DNA of 64,000 nt, from positions 25,551 to 89,550 of IMG/VR virus record IMGVR_UViG_3300010885_049871. The stretch is one strand, 5' to 3'. Positions 37,506 to 45,316 of the stretch are shown in pieces. The position numbers and the translations under genes were made by a program. Each line of letters starts with the position of its first letter. Position 1 is the stretch's first letter. This DNA is from a virus. The notes beneath the pieces were generated by a model. The model was not told the origin of the DNA. It ran no database searches and saw nothing but the letters and a program-made list of their open reading frames with translations.

Positions 37506-39073
37506 ACTGTTTTTTCTTTAAATTCTTTAAGAATCTTCTCAATTGTTTTCTTTGAAGGACTTACTTTTTTAAACAGTTGTCCAAAAATCATACGAAAAAA
37601 TTTATGGCGTTTGCGTGGTGTATCTTGCCACCAACTGGGCTCTTGATAAATTATAGTGTCAGCTTGATCGCACACTTTCTTTAAGTTGTCTGTGCCTCCC
37701 ACATCTGCCAAGCTGGTGTAGTAGATGCCTGGTTGTAATTTATCGTGTACATTATCCGTGGTGATTTTTACAGCATTGCGATCACGATCTCGCGCACTAA
37801 CTTCTAGGTACCATCCCAGTGGATGTACATGGTCACCAATGTACACAATTATTTTACCAAAATCAATGCCGAGATCTGCGCCTGCATACCCGTATTGTTT
37901 AATTAATTTGGCAAATTCAGGAAACACATGATCGAAGTTTTCTTTTCTAATCTCATCCAACGCCTGTGTTATCTGTAAAAATTGTTGCCAGTTCGCAGGC
38001 ACCACTGGCTGATTTAACCAGTTTACAAATTCATCAAATGCGTTATCATCTTTTAGTACTTCAATCACTTGAGATTTTAATGCTTGGGGCATGTGTTTAA
38101 TGTTGAGCCATTCAGGCTCAACCAACAAGTTCCAGAAAGGATCATTGCCCAACAGTTGTTTTACTTGTTGTTTTATCTGTGGCAAATAAAAGATGTTCAG
38201 TATGCTTACAGTAGTAATTGACGTAATTGTAACTGGAACTGCATGCTGTAAAAAATATGCTTGCCATTGTTTGATATTTGAAACTAATTTTTCATAGTCT
38301 AATCCGTGACGGGTATATTCAAAATGTGCGCCAATGCCATCAATGCTGACACCAATTTCAACACTGCGGAACCGATGTAACAATGGAATACGATTGACAA
38401 TGTCCGAGCTGCCATTGGTGTTTATATACAAGTCTATGTGCGAACTATTTCCGGATTCGACAATTTGGTTTATCAAGTTAATTACTTTTTTATTGTAGGT
38501 TGGCTCACCACCAAACAACTCCAGTCTGGCCAAATGGTTGCTGAGTACAAGTATTTCTTCAATTTGAGAATCAGACCAGTTGACTTCTTTCACATCAATG
38601 CGGTATATAGATTTACCTGTTCGTTGTTCCAGTTGTATTGCATCGGCGGTCCATCGACTGCTGTCTCCGGGATGGCAAGAACGACATTTTGCATTGCACA
38701 CATTACCACTTTTGATAGATAATAATTTAGGCCCACGACGATACTCACCGGATTTGATGTCTTGCATCACTTCTGGGTTTTGCAACAGCGGATAGTCACT
38801 GGTGTGATTCACTGGATCCCGCAGGCGAAGTCTAAGACTTTTTTTGCCGTGTGCTTCTTCGTCCCAACAACGATTACAAATTGGTGATTTTACATTGGAA
38901 AGGAAATCGGTCCTGAGACTTTCTATTTCTGGGCTGTTCCAACTTTCCGAAATTGTTTGATATTGTGGCGCCCAAGTGGTTCCGCCCAGGTACGGACATG
39001 GGCTAAAAGATCCCGACGGAGACGTAGTAATTTGTAAGAATGGTGCTACACAAAAATTATTAGATTCGTTCAT
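37502..39073 (-). CDS. Radical SAM enzyme, N-terminal twitch plus extra C-terminal domain
   Basis: The start is set at 39073 (MNESNNFCVAPF), which gives the PF/PCP-type N-terminus of the family and a 14-base overlap with the epimerase. N-terminal cysteines C8, C26, C66/C69 (ICNRCW). Core motif C126, C130, C133 (VCNAKCRSCHPGDSSRW) and 'LFGGEPTYNKK'. About 130 residues follow the usual end ('ADLGIDFGKIIVYIGDHVHPLGWYLEV', later 'ADTIIYQEPSWW'), an added domain not seen in its paralogues here. Confidence 0.88.
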   Translation of the reverse strand: MNESNNFCVAPFLQITTSPSGSFSPCPYLGGTTWAPQYQTISESWNSPEIESLRTDFLSNVKSPICNRCWDEEAHGKKSLRLRLRDPVNHTSDYPLLQNPEVMQDIKSGEYRRGPKLLSIKSGNVCNAKCRSCHPGDSSRWTADAIQLEQRTGKSIYRIDVKEVNWSDSQIEEILVLSNHLARLELFGGEPTYNKKVINLINQIVESGNSSHIDLYINTNGSSDIVNRIPLLHRFRSVEIGVSIDGIGAHFEYTRHGLDYEKLVSNIKQWQAYFLQHAVPVTITSITTVSILNIFYLPQIKQQVKQLLGNDPFWNLLVEPEWLNIKHMPQALKSQVIEVLKDDNAFDEFVNWLNQPVVPANWQQFLQITQALDEIRKENFDHVFPEFAKLIKQYGYAGADLGIDFGKIIVYIGDHVHPLGWYLEVSARDRDRNAVKITTDNVHDKLQPGIYYTSLADVGGTDNLKKVCDQADTIIYQEPSWWQDTPRKRHKFFRMIFGQLFKKVSPSKKTIEKILKEFKEKTV

Positions 39074-40025
39074 GCCAGTATTTACTTGTGTTGAGCCACT
39101 CATAGTATTTCTGAAATCCTTGTTCAACATCAACTTGTGGGTCAAAGCCCAAGATGGTTCTTGCACGATCAATGTTCAGTGCTCCGCGACTGGGAAAGTC
39201 AGCATCTCTGTCTTGACATTCAATGGTACCAGAACCCACAATCTTCACAATCATTTCGGCTGCTTGTAACAGGCTCACTGAATGTGATTTGGTAATGTTG
39301 TATGTTCGATTGGCACTCATGATTCTAGTTGCAGCAGCGACCACACCATCCGCAGCATCATCCACATAGGTAAAGTCCAGTGTTTCGCCTGCTCCGTTGA
39401 CTTTCAGCACACCACCACGCATGGCTGTCAGCATGAACTTGGCAACCACGCGGTCTTCTACATCTAAGGGTCCGTACACAGCACTGGGTCGAAGTATCAC
39501 ATACTCCATGCCGGTTCTGCGAGCATAGTCCTTGACCAACCATTCCCCGGCCAGCTTCATGATGCCATATTGTCCTTGTGGCTTACACTCGTCATCTTCC
39601 AGTACCTGATCTTCAAAGTCGCCGTAGACCATGCTACTGGACATGTACACAAATCTGCGAACCTGGTGTTTTTTGGCACTCTCAAGAAGATTGATTAGAC
39701 CACGCATCATGACATCAGCAGCGTGTGCAGGGTTGGCATTGACTACTTTTTGTCTGGGAAAGCTGGCACAGTGTATGATCACCTCTGGAGTTTCAGCAGC
39801 AACAATGGCATCTATGCGATCTGCATTTTCAATGTAGTCATGATAGTGACTACACAGTGCTAGTTTTTTAAGACGCTCTCCGATCAAGTAGTCAACTTCT
39901 TCACGCGGAATAATACCGTAGGTGGTTTGATTGTCCACAATGCTCACTGTGTCTTCACGCTGCTGTAAACGAACTGCCACATTGTGACCAATCAGTCCCA
40001 GTCCGCCAGTTATCAATACTTTCAT
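39060..40025 (-). CDS. NAD-dependent nucleotide-sugar epimerase/dehydratase
   Basis: A 321-residue extended SDR starting at the ATG at 40025, which overlaps the previous stop (ATGA). 'MKVLITGGLGLIGHNVA' is the GxxGxxG NAD loop, 'FVYMSSSMVYGD' holds the catalytic Ser, and 'QYGIMKLAGEWL' is the YxxxK motif. 'LRPSAVYGPLDVEDRVV' is typical of UDP-sugar epimerases. Probably works with the DegT aminotransferase two genes downstream. Confidence 0.9.
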   Translation of the reverse strand: MKVLITGGLGLIGHNVAVRLQQREDTVSIVDNQTTYGIIPREEVDYLIGERLKKLALCSHYHDYIENADRIDAIVAAETPEVIIHCASFPRQKVVNANPAHAADVMMRGLINLLESAKKHQVRRFVYMSSSMVYGDFEDQVLEDDECKPQGQYGIMKLAGEWLVKDYARRTGMEYVILRPSAVYGPLDVEDRVVAKFMLTAMRGGVLKVNGAGETLDFTYVDDAADGVVAAATRIMSANRTYNITKSHSVSLLQAAEMIVKIVGSGTIECQDRDADFPSRGALNIDRARTILGFDPQVDVEQGFQKYYEWLNTSKYWHERI

Positions 40026-40300
40026 CGGTTGCCCCATTTCATTTGAAACCATGTATACACTTTTTTATCCATCAACATAAAGTCCCCGGCGCTGCTATAG
40101 TCCCAGTATGTTCCGTCTCGATGTATTCCTGCGTGACCAAAATTTTTCAGCAACCAGTTTTCTGCTGCCATGCCTGGATATCCTTTTATCCTGTACAATG
40201 TGATTGGCACAAATCGTTCACCATTCCATACCTGTTTCCGCACAGGCGGCCTTGGTATGACTTCTGCATCAATATACTCTATCACTTGATTCCGTCCCAT
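40022..40300 (-). CDS. Conserved small phage protein, unknown function
   Basis: About 92 residues from the ATG at 40300 (MGRNQVIEYID); a start at 40312 is also possible. 'WNGERFVPITLYRIKGYPGMAAENWLLKNFG' then 'WFQMKWGN'. No known motif. It overlaps the upstream gene and is ATGA-coupled to the epimerase. Both small proteins end in a similar Trp-rich stretch. Confidence 0.65.
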   Translation of the reverse strand: MGRNQVIEYIDAEVIPRPPVRKQVWNGERFVPITLYRIKGYPGMAAENWLLKNFGHAGIHRDGTYWDYSSAGDFMLMDKKVYTWFQMKWGNR

Positions 40301-40614
40301 TTGAGTCTCCAAAATGTTTCATTCTGTTCGCTGAGTCGTGCCATAATACGATACACCAGGTGGTAGCTTGCGTAATCCGTATACTGAGTCCAGTAAGGTT
40401 TGCCTACTGCATGCTCCATTACAAACTTGCCTGCGTCTGTTTGTTGCCATTCCCAAATTGGTGCAGCAACATATATGTCCGGATCCTCTACATCGCCCAT
40501 TTTAATTGTATGCACACATACATCACGAAAACGCACAGGCCGGCCGTCTAAGATTTTAGTCTCAGCAGCCAGCCGGGGTGCAAATTCAGTTTGGGTAAAG
40601 TTTGTAAATGCCAT
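40282..40614 (-). CDS. Conserved small phage protein, probably leaderless mRNA
   Basis: A 110-residue protein with 'ILDGRPVRFRDVCVHTIKMGD' and 'TQYTDYASYHLVYRIMARL'. No recognised domain. The -10 box TATACT ends 5 bases before its ATG, leaving no room for a ribosome site, so translation of a leaderless transcript is likely. It heads the minus-strand run that continues to the aminotransferase. Confidence 0.7.
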   Translation of the reverse strand: MAFTNFTQTEFAPRLAAETKILDGRPVRFRDVCVHTIKMGDVEDPDIYVAAPIWEWQQTDAGKFVMEHAVGKPYWTQYTDYASYHLVYRIMARLSEQNETFWRLKWDGIK

Positions 40615-40619
40615 ACGCT

Positions 40620-40648
40620 AGTATAGCACAATAGTCAGTTGCTAGCAA
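40620..40648 (-). promoter_or_regulatory. Sigma70-type promoter, leaderless
   Basis: TTGCTA, 17 bases, TATACT on the minus strand, overlapping the end of thyX. The ATG of the next gene lies 5 bases after the -10. Confidence 0.6.
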
Positions 40649-41327
40649 CCAGAGCGGAGGTCATGGGAAAAATTGCTGCAATGGCCTGAGCACATGCACG
40701 AGCAATATCCATGTGTTCTTTTTGTGTGCCATTGGCACTCCGTAATTCCATGTAGTGTATCCAGCTACGCAAGGTACCGTTCATGTACATGCGACTCACA
40801 GTGAGTCCTTCTGGCAGCACAGCTCGGGCTTGTTCTTTGGCAATGCCATTGGCAATGGCCCAGGAGTATTCTTGTTTGACACTGAACAACACACGCTGTT
40901 GTGCTCGTTTCCATTCATAAGACAGGAGCTTTTGTGCTTCGTCGGCCATGTCTAGTTCTATGCTGTTTTGTCTATTCTTGGTGTCTTGGAATCGTGCCTC
41001 ACGCAGCACAAACGCTTCATCAAGTTCAGCTGTAGGATCAGCATATCGCTGACTGAACTCTTGAAAGCTGAAACTTCTGTGACGAAGAATCTGTCTAGCG
41101 ATGTCTCTGGTGGTGACAATTTCGCAACAGGCTGAGACCATTTCAAGTGGGCTCCAGTGTTGGTGTTTGACCAAGTACCGAATGAGTCGCTCACTTGTTT
41201 CTGTGTTGACTTGACTGGCGGGATTGCTGACACGGGCGCAATACGCAATGAGCTCTTGGGCATCGCCGACACCCAGGTTGGCAAATTCTGCTGTTGGCTG
41301 ACTGTAGGATACAAGTTTAACATTCAT
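40635..41327 (-). CDS. thyX: FAD-dependent thymidylate synthase
   Basis: A 230-residue ThyX. The signature RHRSFSFQEFSQRY is at residues 82-95. 'HWSPLEMVSACCEI' before it and 'GTLRSWIHYMELRSANGTQKEH' after it are the FAD and dUMP contact regions. It makes dTMP from dUMP with methylenetetrahydrofolate and NADPH, supplying phage DNA synthesis. It is coupled to the preceding conserved T4-like gene by ATGA. Confidence 0.95.
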   Translation of the reverse strand: MNVKLVSYSQPTAEFANLGVGDAQELIAYCARVSNPASQVNTETSERLIRYLVKHQHWSPLEMVSACCEIVTTRDIARQILRHRSFSFQEFSQRYADPTAELDEAFVLREARFQDTKNRQNSIELDMADEAQKLLSYEWKRAQQRVLFSVKQEYSWAIANGIAKEQARAVLPEGLTVSRMYMNGTLRSWIHYMELRSANGTQKEHMDIARACAQAIAAIFPMTSALVASN

Positions 41328-41629
41328 TTAAGTTTGTTTAATATTTTATTGGTTTCTGGTTGAACAAGATTGGCAACAGCAACTACATCCACAACAAAAT
41401 CTACATCTCTAATCTCTTTATCCAGTTCCAAAAAGGTACGAGTAAGCATAGTTTCAATTTCTTCTATGCTCATACCTTGTTTCTGAAGTGAATTCAAGTT
41501 GAAAGTTTTTTGACGGCCACCATGTAGTTTAAGTATTACCTTTTTGATACATTCTAGTGGAACGTCAGTTTTTGTTATGTCAGCAATTATGTGTTCCCAT
41601 GCGGCAATGAAGTCGTCATTTGGCTCCAT
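41324..41629 (-). CDS. Conserved T4-like phage protein, 101 aa
   Basis: The ATG at 41629 (MEPNDDFIAAWEHII) gives a length typical of a family I recognise from T4-like cyanophages. That family has 'PLECIKKVILKLHGGRQKTFNL', a helical 'IEEIETMLTRTFLELD' and 'FVVDVVAVANLVQPETNKIL'. Function unknown. It overlaps the upstream gene by 14 bases and thyX by ATGA, as expected for a conserved early cassette. Confidence 0.75.
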   Translation of the reverse strand: MEPNDDFIAAWEHIIADITKTDVPLECIKKVILKLHGGRQKTFNLNSLQKQGMSIEEIETMLTRTFLELDKEIRDVDFVVDVVAVANLVQPETNKILNKLK

Positions 41630-42383
41630 CAGCCACCGCAGTCTTGACTTTGTTAGGGCCACGAGTGCGACGAGCTGGCGCGGCAGGTTCGACCTTTGCT
41701 GGGGTTTCGCCAAACGCTGATCTTGAAGTGCCGGGACGTTTGACTGTTGGATCCATTTTTTCAGCATCTTTTTTCATTTTAGCTGCTTCGGCAATCATTG
41801 CTTTGGCATTGGCTTCCATGGACTGTGCCTGTGCCAACATGTTGGAAGCAATATCGCGATCACTCAACACACCATTTTCACCAGCCTTCAACACAGGTGG
41901 AGCAGTGTAACCAGGTGCAGCCTTGGCTGCTTGACTTGCTTTGTATTCTGCTTCAGCCCGGCGTTTGACGTCAGGAGCAACCATGCCACGGCTGGCATCA
42001 TTGTCGGCCAGTCGTTTGATGGCTGCATCGCCTTGCTTCATTTCGTTCAGCATTTTGTTCAGCTCATCCAATCGAAGTTTTGCTGCACCAGTTGGAGTAA
42101 CCAATACATCAGCAGTGCGAATCTTCTTGATCATTCGTTCCACATGCAGTGTTTCAAGAATTGGTCTGCCATCTGGAAGATAGCTGCGATGCAATGCATC
42201 TGCAAATTCTTCAGCAGCTTGTCCGATATCGCTTTCTAAAACTTTTTGCACAGCATCTTGCCAGTGTGCATGTAGAGTTTCTGGATAAATCACTAGACAC
42301 ATGTGATCATCTCCGGGGACCTGACGATATACGATGCAGACCTTGCGATCACCGTGTTTACCAACGTGTTTCATAAATGCCAT
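41616..42383 (-). CDS. Conserved T4-like phage protein with Ala/Lys-rich tail
   Basis: A 255-residue protein. The N-terminus 'MKHVGKHGDRKVCIVYRQVPGDDHMCLVIYPETL' is conserved among T4-like cyanophages. The middle is helical (LRLDELNKMLNEMK). The last 60 residues are Ala/Pro/Lys-rich and end in a basic 'RRTRGPNKVKT' patch that could bind nucleic acid. Role unknown. It follows the 67-residue gene by two bases. Confidence 0.75.
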   Translation of the reverse strand: MAFMKHVGKHGDRKVCIVYRQVPGDDHMCLVIYPETLHAHWQDAVQKVLESDIGQAAEEFADALHRSYLPDGRPILETLHVERMIKKIRTADVLVTPTGAAKLRLDELNKMLNEMKQGDAAIKRLADNDASRGMVAPDVKRRAEAEYKASQAAKAAPGYTAPPVLKAGENGVLSDRDIASNMLAQAQSMEANAKAMIAEAAKMKKDAEKMDPTVKRPGTSRSAFGETPAKVEPAAPARRTRGPNKVKTAVADGAK

Positions 42384-42385
42384 TG

Positions 42386-42589
42386 TTACTCTCCTTGTGT
42401 TTGACTGCCCAGGAAATCTTCCTGGGCCTTGGCTTGTGCTACTACAGCTTCTAAAAAGGCAGTGAGTTTGTTATACACTTCGCCTACTTCTTTCATTTCC
42501 GCTGCACGAAATGCACCGCGGGTACTGGCCAGATCTATGATGTTTTTCAACAGACCCAAGTCAGCAATGGTAATTTCTTTATTTTCCAT
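42386..42589 (-). CDS. Conserved small T4-like phage protein, 67 aa
   Basis: MENKEITIADLGLLKNIID opens a helical acidic protein (AEMKEVGEVYNKLTAFLEAVV). The same 'L..I.DLAS.RGAFRA.EM..VG.VY.KL..FL' pattern is known in T4-like cyanophages. Function unknown. An ATTAAATA box lies upstream and the FkbM terminator is between it and the previous operon, so it starts a new unit. Confidence 0.75.
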   Translation of the reverse strand: MENKEITIADLGLLKNIIDLASTRGAFRAAEMKEVGEVYNKLTAFLEAVVAQAKAQEDFLGSQTQGE

Positions 42590-42601
42590 ACAGATATTTA
42601 A

Positions 42602-42637
42602 TAAAAAAAACAGCAGTGGGAATGTTTTTCACTGCTT
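42602..42637 (-). terminator. Rho-independent terminator after FkbM gene
   Basis: AGCAGTG/CACTGCT stem with an 11-base loop, followed on the minus strand by eight T. It ends the long small-gene operon that starts at the VWA gene. Confidence 0.8.
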
Positions 42638-42661
42638 ATTTGGTCAATTAGAGCAAATTGA

Positions 42662-43474
42662 TCATTGGGATAAAAAGCGTCTCCAGCTGTCATTGGCATC
42701 AACCACAGGTTCTAATCCTTCTACAGCGGCCCACCCAGGCGGAACAGCAACCACACTGAACAATGCACTGTTGTTAAAGATGTTGTCAGTGTTGTTTTTA
42801 AAATTGGCAGGATTGTAATTGCGAATACAACCCCAGTACAAGTGATAGCCAATGTCGGTCAATATGCGGTAGATCTTATCCAGGTGCGGAGACTCCTGTG
42901 CTTCGTAGTAGATCAATGGCAAGTTCTTTTTAATGCTTTCAATACAGCCCTGTATAACACCCAGTTCGGATCCTTCGGCATCAATTTTAATCAGATTTGG
43001 CAGTGGCATGTCAACATCATCCAACCGTGCTGCCTGTGCGCTGACTCCGGACTCTTTGTTGATCAGCATCTCGCCGTAGTTGCCGGCAACTGCGGGATCA
43101 AATGTTTGGATCAAAATGTCGCCAGCCACATTGGTAGCTGCTAGGTTGTGCAAAGTGACATTGGCAAGTCCTTTGGTATTCTGCTTCAGCATGGCAAAGT
43201 TCAACGGATTGGGTTCAAAGCAATGAACTTCAGCACCGGTGCTGGCAAATGCAGTGGCATGAACGCCAATATTGGAACCTACATCATACACCACCACAGG
43301 CTTGTTTTGTATATTATTGATGATGGAAAGTAAAAAATCAATTTCAGACTGACCATATTCACCGTACAATCTTAGACTACGCCCAATTATAGAATCGTTG
43401 GTGTAGTAAGTGAATTTCTTGTGGTAGCGTGTTTCGGTCACTTCTTTCAAAGTGGGTTTGTTGTTTTTCTTCAT
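42662..43474 (-). CDS. FkbM-family methyltransferase
   Basis: Start at 43474 (MKKNNKPTL) with a GGAGGAG ribosome site and ATGA-type overlap with the small membrane protein upstream. About 270 residues. 'VVVYDVGSNIGVHATAFA' is SAM motif I, 'VHCFEPNPLNFAML' motif II, and 'LIKIDAEGSELGVIQG' the FkbM core. Family members O-methylate sugars or related hydroxyls. The C-terminal 'HLYWGCIRNYNP..FNNSALFSVVAVP' is also typical. Confidence 0.9.
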   Translation of the reverse strand: MKKNNKPTLKEVTETRYHKKFTYYTNDSIIGRSLRLYGEYGQSEIDFLLSIINNIQNKPVVVYDVGSNIGVHATAFASTGAEVHCFEPNPLNFAMLKQNTKGLANVTLHNLAATNVAGDILIQTFDPAVAGNYGEMLINKESGVSAQAARLDDVDMPLPNLIKIDAEGSELGVIQGCIESIKKNLPLIYYEAQESPHLDKIYRILTDIGYHLYWGCIRNYNPANFKNNTDNIFNNSALFSVVAVPPGWAAVEGLEPVVDANDSWRRFLSQ

Positions 43475-43641
43475 CACACCAACTCCTCCACAATGCCCAA
43501 CACTTCTGCCATAATAAAGCAAATGCCAGCCATTAGTAAATTGCCTGTGATCAAACAGCCACCCGCTACAATGCGTACAGCACTTTTGGCAATGCTGACA
43601 TAAAAATGTCCACGACTAGTGTCTTTAGGTTGGATTTCCAT
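43474..43641 (-). CDS. Small membrane protein, 55 aa
   Basis: Start MEIQPKDTSRGHFYVSIAKS, stop TGA sharing its A with the FkbM ATG. Residues about 20-48 form one hydrophobic segment (VRIVAGGCLITGNLLMAGI and CFIMAEVLGIV). A similar 'AKSAVRI..AEVLGIVEELV' protein is familiar from T4-like cyanophages. Probably inner-membrane; function unknown. Confidence 0.75.
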   Translation of the reverse strand: MEIQPKDTSRGHFYVSIAKSAVRIVAGGCLITGNLLMAGICFIMAEVLGIVEELV

Positions 43642-43702
43642 TGTGTTTCCTGTTGTTGTATTAATTATCTGCTGCGGAGCACAGCCCGCAGATTTATTGC
43701 AG

Positions 43703-43942
43703 TCATGACCGTAGTCGTAACTCTTTATACTTGACTCTAAGATATTGATACACTACGCCGTCAACCCGTAGCGGAAGGTCCAGATGCACACTGACCATTG
43801 GACCTTCGATCTCGTTGCGCATGACATCACTGCCCACAGTGCCCACCCAGGGAATCTTTTTAAATAGGCCTTCTACACGGTCGCCAATGTGATATCGTGC
43901 AGTAGGCCTGTGTTCAGCAAAGTATTCGGCCAGCGTCGCCAT
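43703..43942 (-). CDS. Conserved small phage protein, 79 aa
   Basis: 'ARYHIGDRVEGLFKKIPWVGTVGSD' followed by 'VSVHLDLPLRVDGVVYQYLRVKYKEL' suggests a small beta-barrel, SH3-like. It begins on the last base of the upstream gene. Function unknown; a nucleic-acid or protein-interaction role is a guess from the fold pattern. Confidence 0.65.
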   Translation of the reverse strand: MATLAEYFAEHRPTARYHIGDRVEGLFKKIPWVGTVGSDVMRNEIEGPMVSVHLDLPLRVDGVVYQYLRVKYKELRLRS

Positions 43943-44169
43943 TACACAATCCGGCCGGTCACAGCATAGATCAAATCATCCAACAGGCGTTGGTAGTCTT
44001 TTCCATTGCGTCGAAGCTGCCAGATTTGTTGTACTAATTCGTTACTGTCATATGGCCCAGTGCTGGAAGGTAATTCTCCGCGTTCTTCTAATTCTTCAAT
44101 CAGATCATCAGTGTCGAAGTCGTGCAAGTCAACATCAACTTCAACTTCTTTGTAAACTGTTTTGTACAT
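43942..44169 (-). CDS. Conserved small phage protein, 75 aa, acidic
   Basis: MYKTVYKEVEVDVDLHDFDTDD then 'LIEELEERGELPSS' and a helical 'ELVQQIWQLRRNGKDYQRLLDDLIYAV'. A 'V.V..DDFDTDDLIEELE.RG' start is common in phage small proteins of unknown role. It shares one base with the following gene. Confidence 0.7.
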   Translation of the reverse strand: MYKTVYKEVEVDVDLHDFDTDDLIEELEERGELPSSTGPYDSNELVQQIWQLRRNGKDYQRLLDDLIYAVTGRIV

Positions 44170-44178
44170 GGCCGATCC

Positions 44179-44319
44179 TTACTTGTTCACTAACGATTCT
44201 CTACATTCCATCAACAAATCTCTCACTGCAACATGGTTAGCAAGTTCAGGATTAAACAGTCCACCCATTGCTAGGTACGCTGTAATCCTGTTGACCAGGT
44301 CCTGAACTTGCTGGTCCAT
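44179..44319 (-). CDS. Conserved small phage protein, 46 aa
   Basis: MDQQVQDLVNRITAYLAMGG then 'LFNPELANHVAVRDLLMECRESLVNK'. The 'LAMGGLFNPEL..H..VRDLL.ECR' motif is highly recognisable from many phages. Function unknown. Too short for most gene callers but clearly real from its conservation and spacing. Confidence 0.75.
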   Translation of the reverse strand: MDQQVQDLVNRITAYLAMGGLFNPELANHVAVRDLLMECRESLVNK

Positions 44320-44320
44320 A

Positions 44321-44440
44321 TTACTTGTTCATCATGAGTGCGTTGAAGTTTGAAGGAACAACAATGGTCTGCACACGACCCAACTTGATACCTTCAGATA
44401 GACCAGCCTGTTCAGCAAGTTTTAGAATTCGTTCGTTCAT
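44321..44440 (-). CDS. Small protein, 39 aa, first of three MNER-type paralogues
   Basis: Starts 'MNERILKLAEQAGLSEGI', the same opening as the two genes upstream ('MNEQIKQLAVKAG', 'MNERIKELAEQAG'), but has a different, shorter end (QTIVVPSNFNALMMNK). It is ATGA-coupled to the upstream paralogue. It seems a truncated or recombined copy. Confidence 0.65.
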   Translation of the reverse strand: MNERILKLAEQAGLSEGIKLGRVQTIVVPSNFNALMMNK

Positions 44441-44679
44441 TCTTCAACTCCGAAATGTTGTGCTATCTCGTTAGCAACCCACTTTACGCCTTGATACCAA
44501 TCTTCGCTGACATCGGGAGCGTGGGCACATTGGTTGATACATTCCCGCACAATCAACTCGGCGAACTTTTTATAGGCTGCTTCAGATTCTTCGGCCGACA
44601 TGGCTCGCGGCCACGGCGTACCGTTAAGGTCCACATACAGGCCTGCCTTGACAGCAAGTTGTTTAATTTGTTCGTTCAT
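44437..44679 (-). CDS. Small protein, 80 aa, MNER-type paralogue
   Basis: 'MNEQIKQLAVKAGLYVDLNG' then 'KKFAELIVRECINQCA' and 'WVANEIAQHFGVEE'. The N-terminal helix, the 'FAELIVREC' core and the 'HFGVEE' end are shared with its neighbour at 44676. This pattern is frequent in phage proteins of unknown function. Confidence 0.7.
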   Translation of the reverse strand: MNEQIKQLAVKAGLYVDLNGTPWPRAMSAEESEAAYKKFAELIVRECINQCAHAPDVSEDWYQGVKWVANEIAQHFGVEE

Positions 44680-44891
44680 TCTTCAACTCCAAAATGTGCT
44701 TTTATAACCTTGCCGATTTCGTAATCATCGTCAGCAGTTAACCCAACCTCGCGTCTAAAATCAATATCAGCACATTCCCGCACAATCAACTCCGCGAACC
44801 TTTTACACTCTGGCATATCCCAGTGTCCAATGCCGAACATATCTGTTGTGTATCCGGCTTGTTCGGCAAGTTCTTTAATTCGTTCGTTCAT
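44676..44891 (-). CDS. Small protein, 71 aa, MNER-type paralogue
   Basis: 'MNERIKELAEQAGYTTDMFG', 'CKRFAELIVRECADI' and 'AHFGVEE' match the paralogue at 44437 over both ends. ATGA overlaps on both sides. Function unknown; the tandem copies point to recent duplication within the operon. Confidence 0.7.
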   Translation of the reverse strand: MNERIKELAEQAGYTTDMFGIGHWDMPECKRFAELIVRECADIDFRREVGLTADDDYEIGKVIKAHFGVEE

Positions 44892-45316
44892 TTCGTAATC
44901 TCTAGCCGGGTCAGTGCTGAATCAAACTTTTTGTCTGCTGTCCAGCCTGCAAGATAACTGTTGTCCTTGTCAAATTGTTGTAAAAATTCAGCTTCAGTAA
45001 TTACTCTATGTGATACAATCTGCTCACCCAGGCACTCTTGGCTGAACTCTGCGGCCTGTTCCATTGTAACAGTGTCCAGGGCCCATGATTCGGGAGAATC
45101 TTCTGCCAGTTCCACAGCATAACGCATGCGGTATGATACTAGTGCATCAACCAGCACAATTTTGGTCTTGGGCTTCTTGCTCATGGTCCACGATCCATCT
45201 TCATTATCCTTCCACACAATGGTGTCGCCAGTTTTCCAACCAACTGACTGCAACAGTTCGTCGCTGAGTGGCAGAATCAAATCGCCGTTTTCATCCTGTT
45301 CTAGTCGTACAATCAT
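44888..45316 (-). CDS. AbrB-like N-terminus phage protein, 142 aa
   Basis: Residues 1-45 ('LEQDENGDLILPLSDELLQSVGWKTGD', 'TIVWKDNEDGSWTMSKK') look like an AbrB/SpoVT swapped-hairpin domain, usually DNA-binding or antitoxin-like. The rest ('VVSYRMRYAVELA' region, then helices) is a domain of unknown function common in phages. ATGA-coupled to the VWA gene and to the next small gene. A regulatory role is possible. Confidence 0.7.
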   Translation of the reverse strand: MIVRLEQDENGDLILPLSDELLQSVGWKTGDTIVWKDNEDGSWTMSKKPKTKIVLVDALVSYRMRYAVELAEDSPESWALDTVTMEQAAEFSQECLGEQIVSHRVITEAEFLQQFDKDNSYLAGWTADKKFDSALTRLEITK

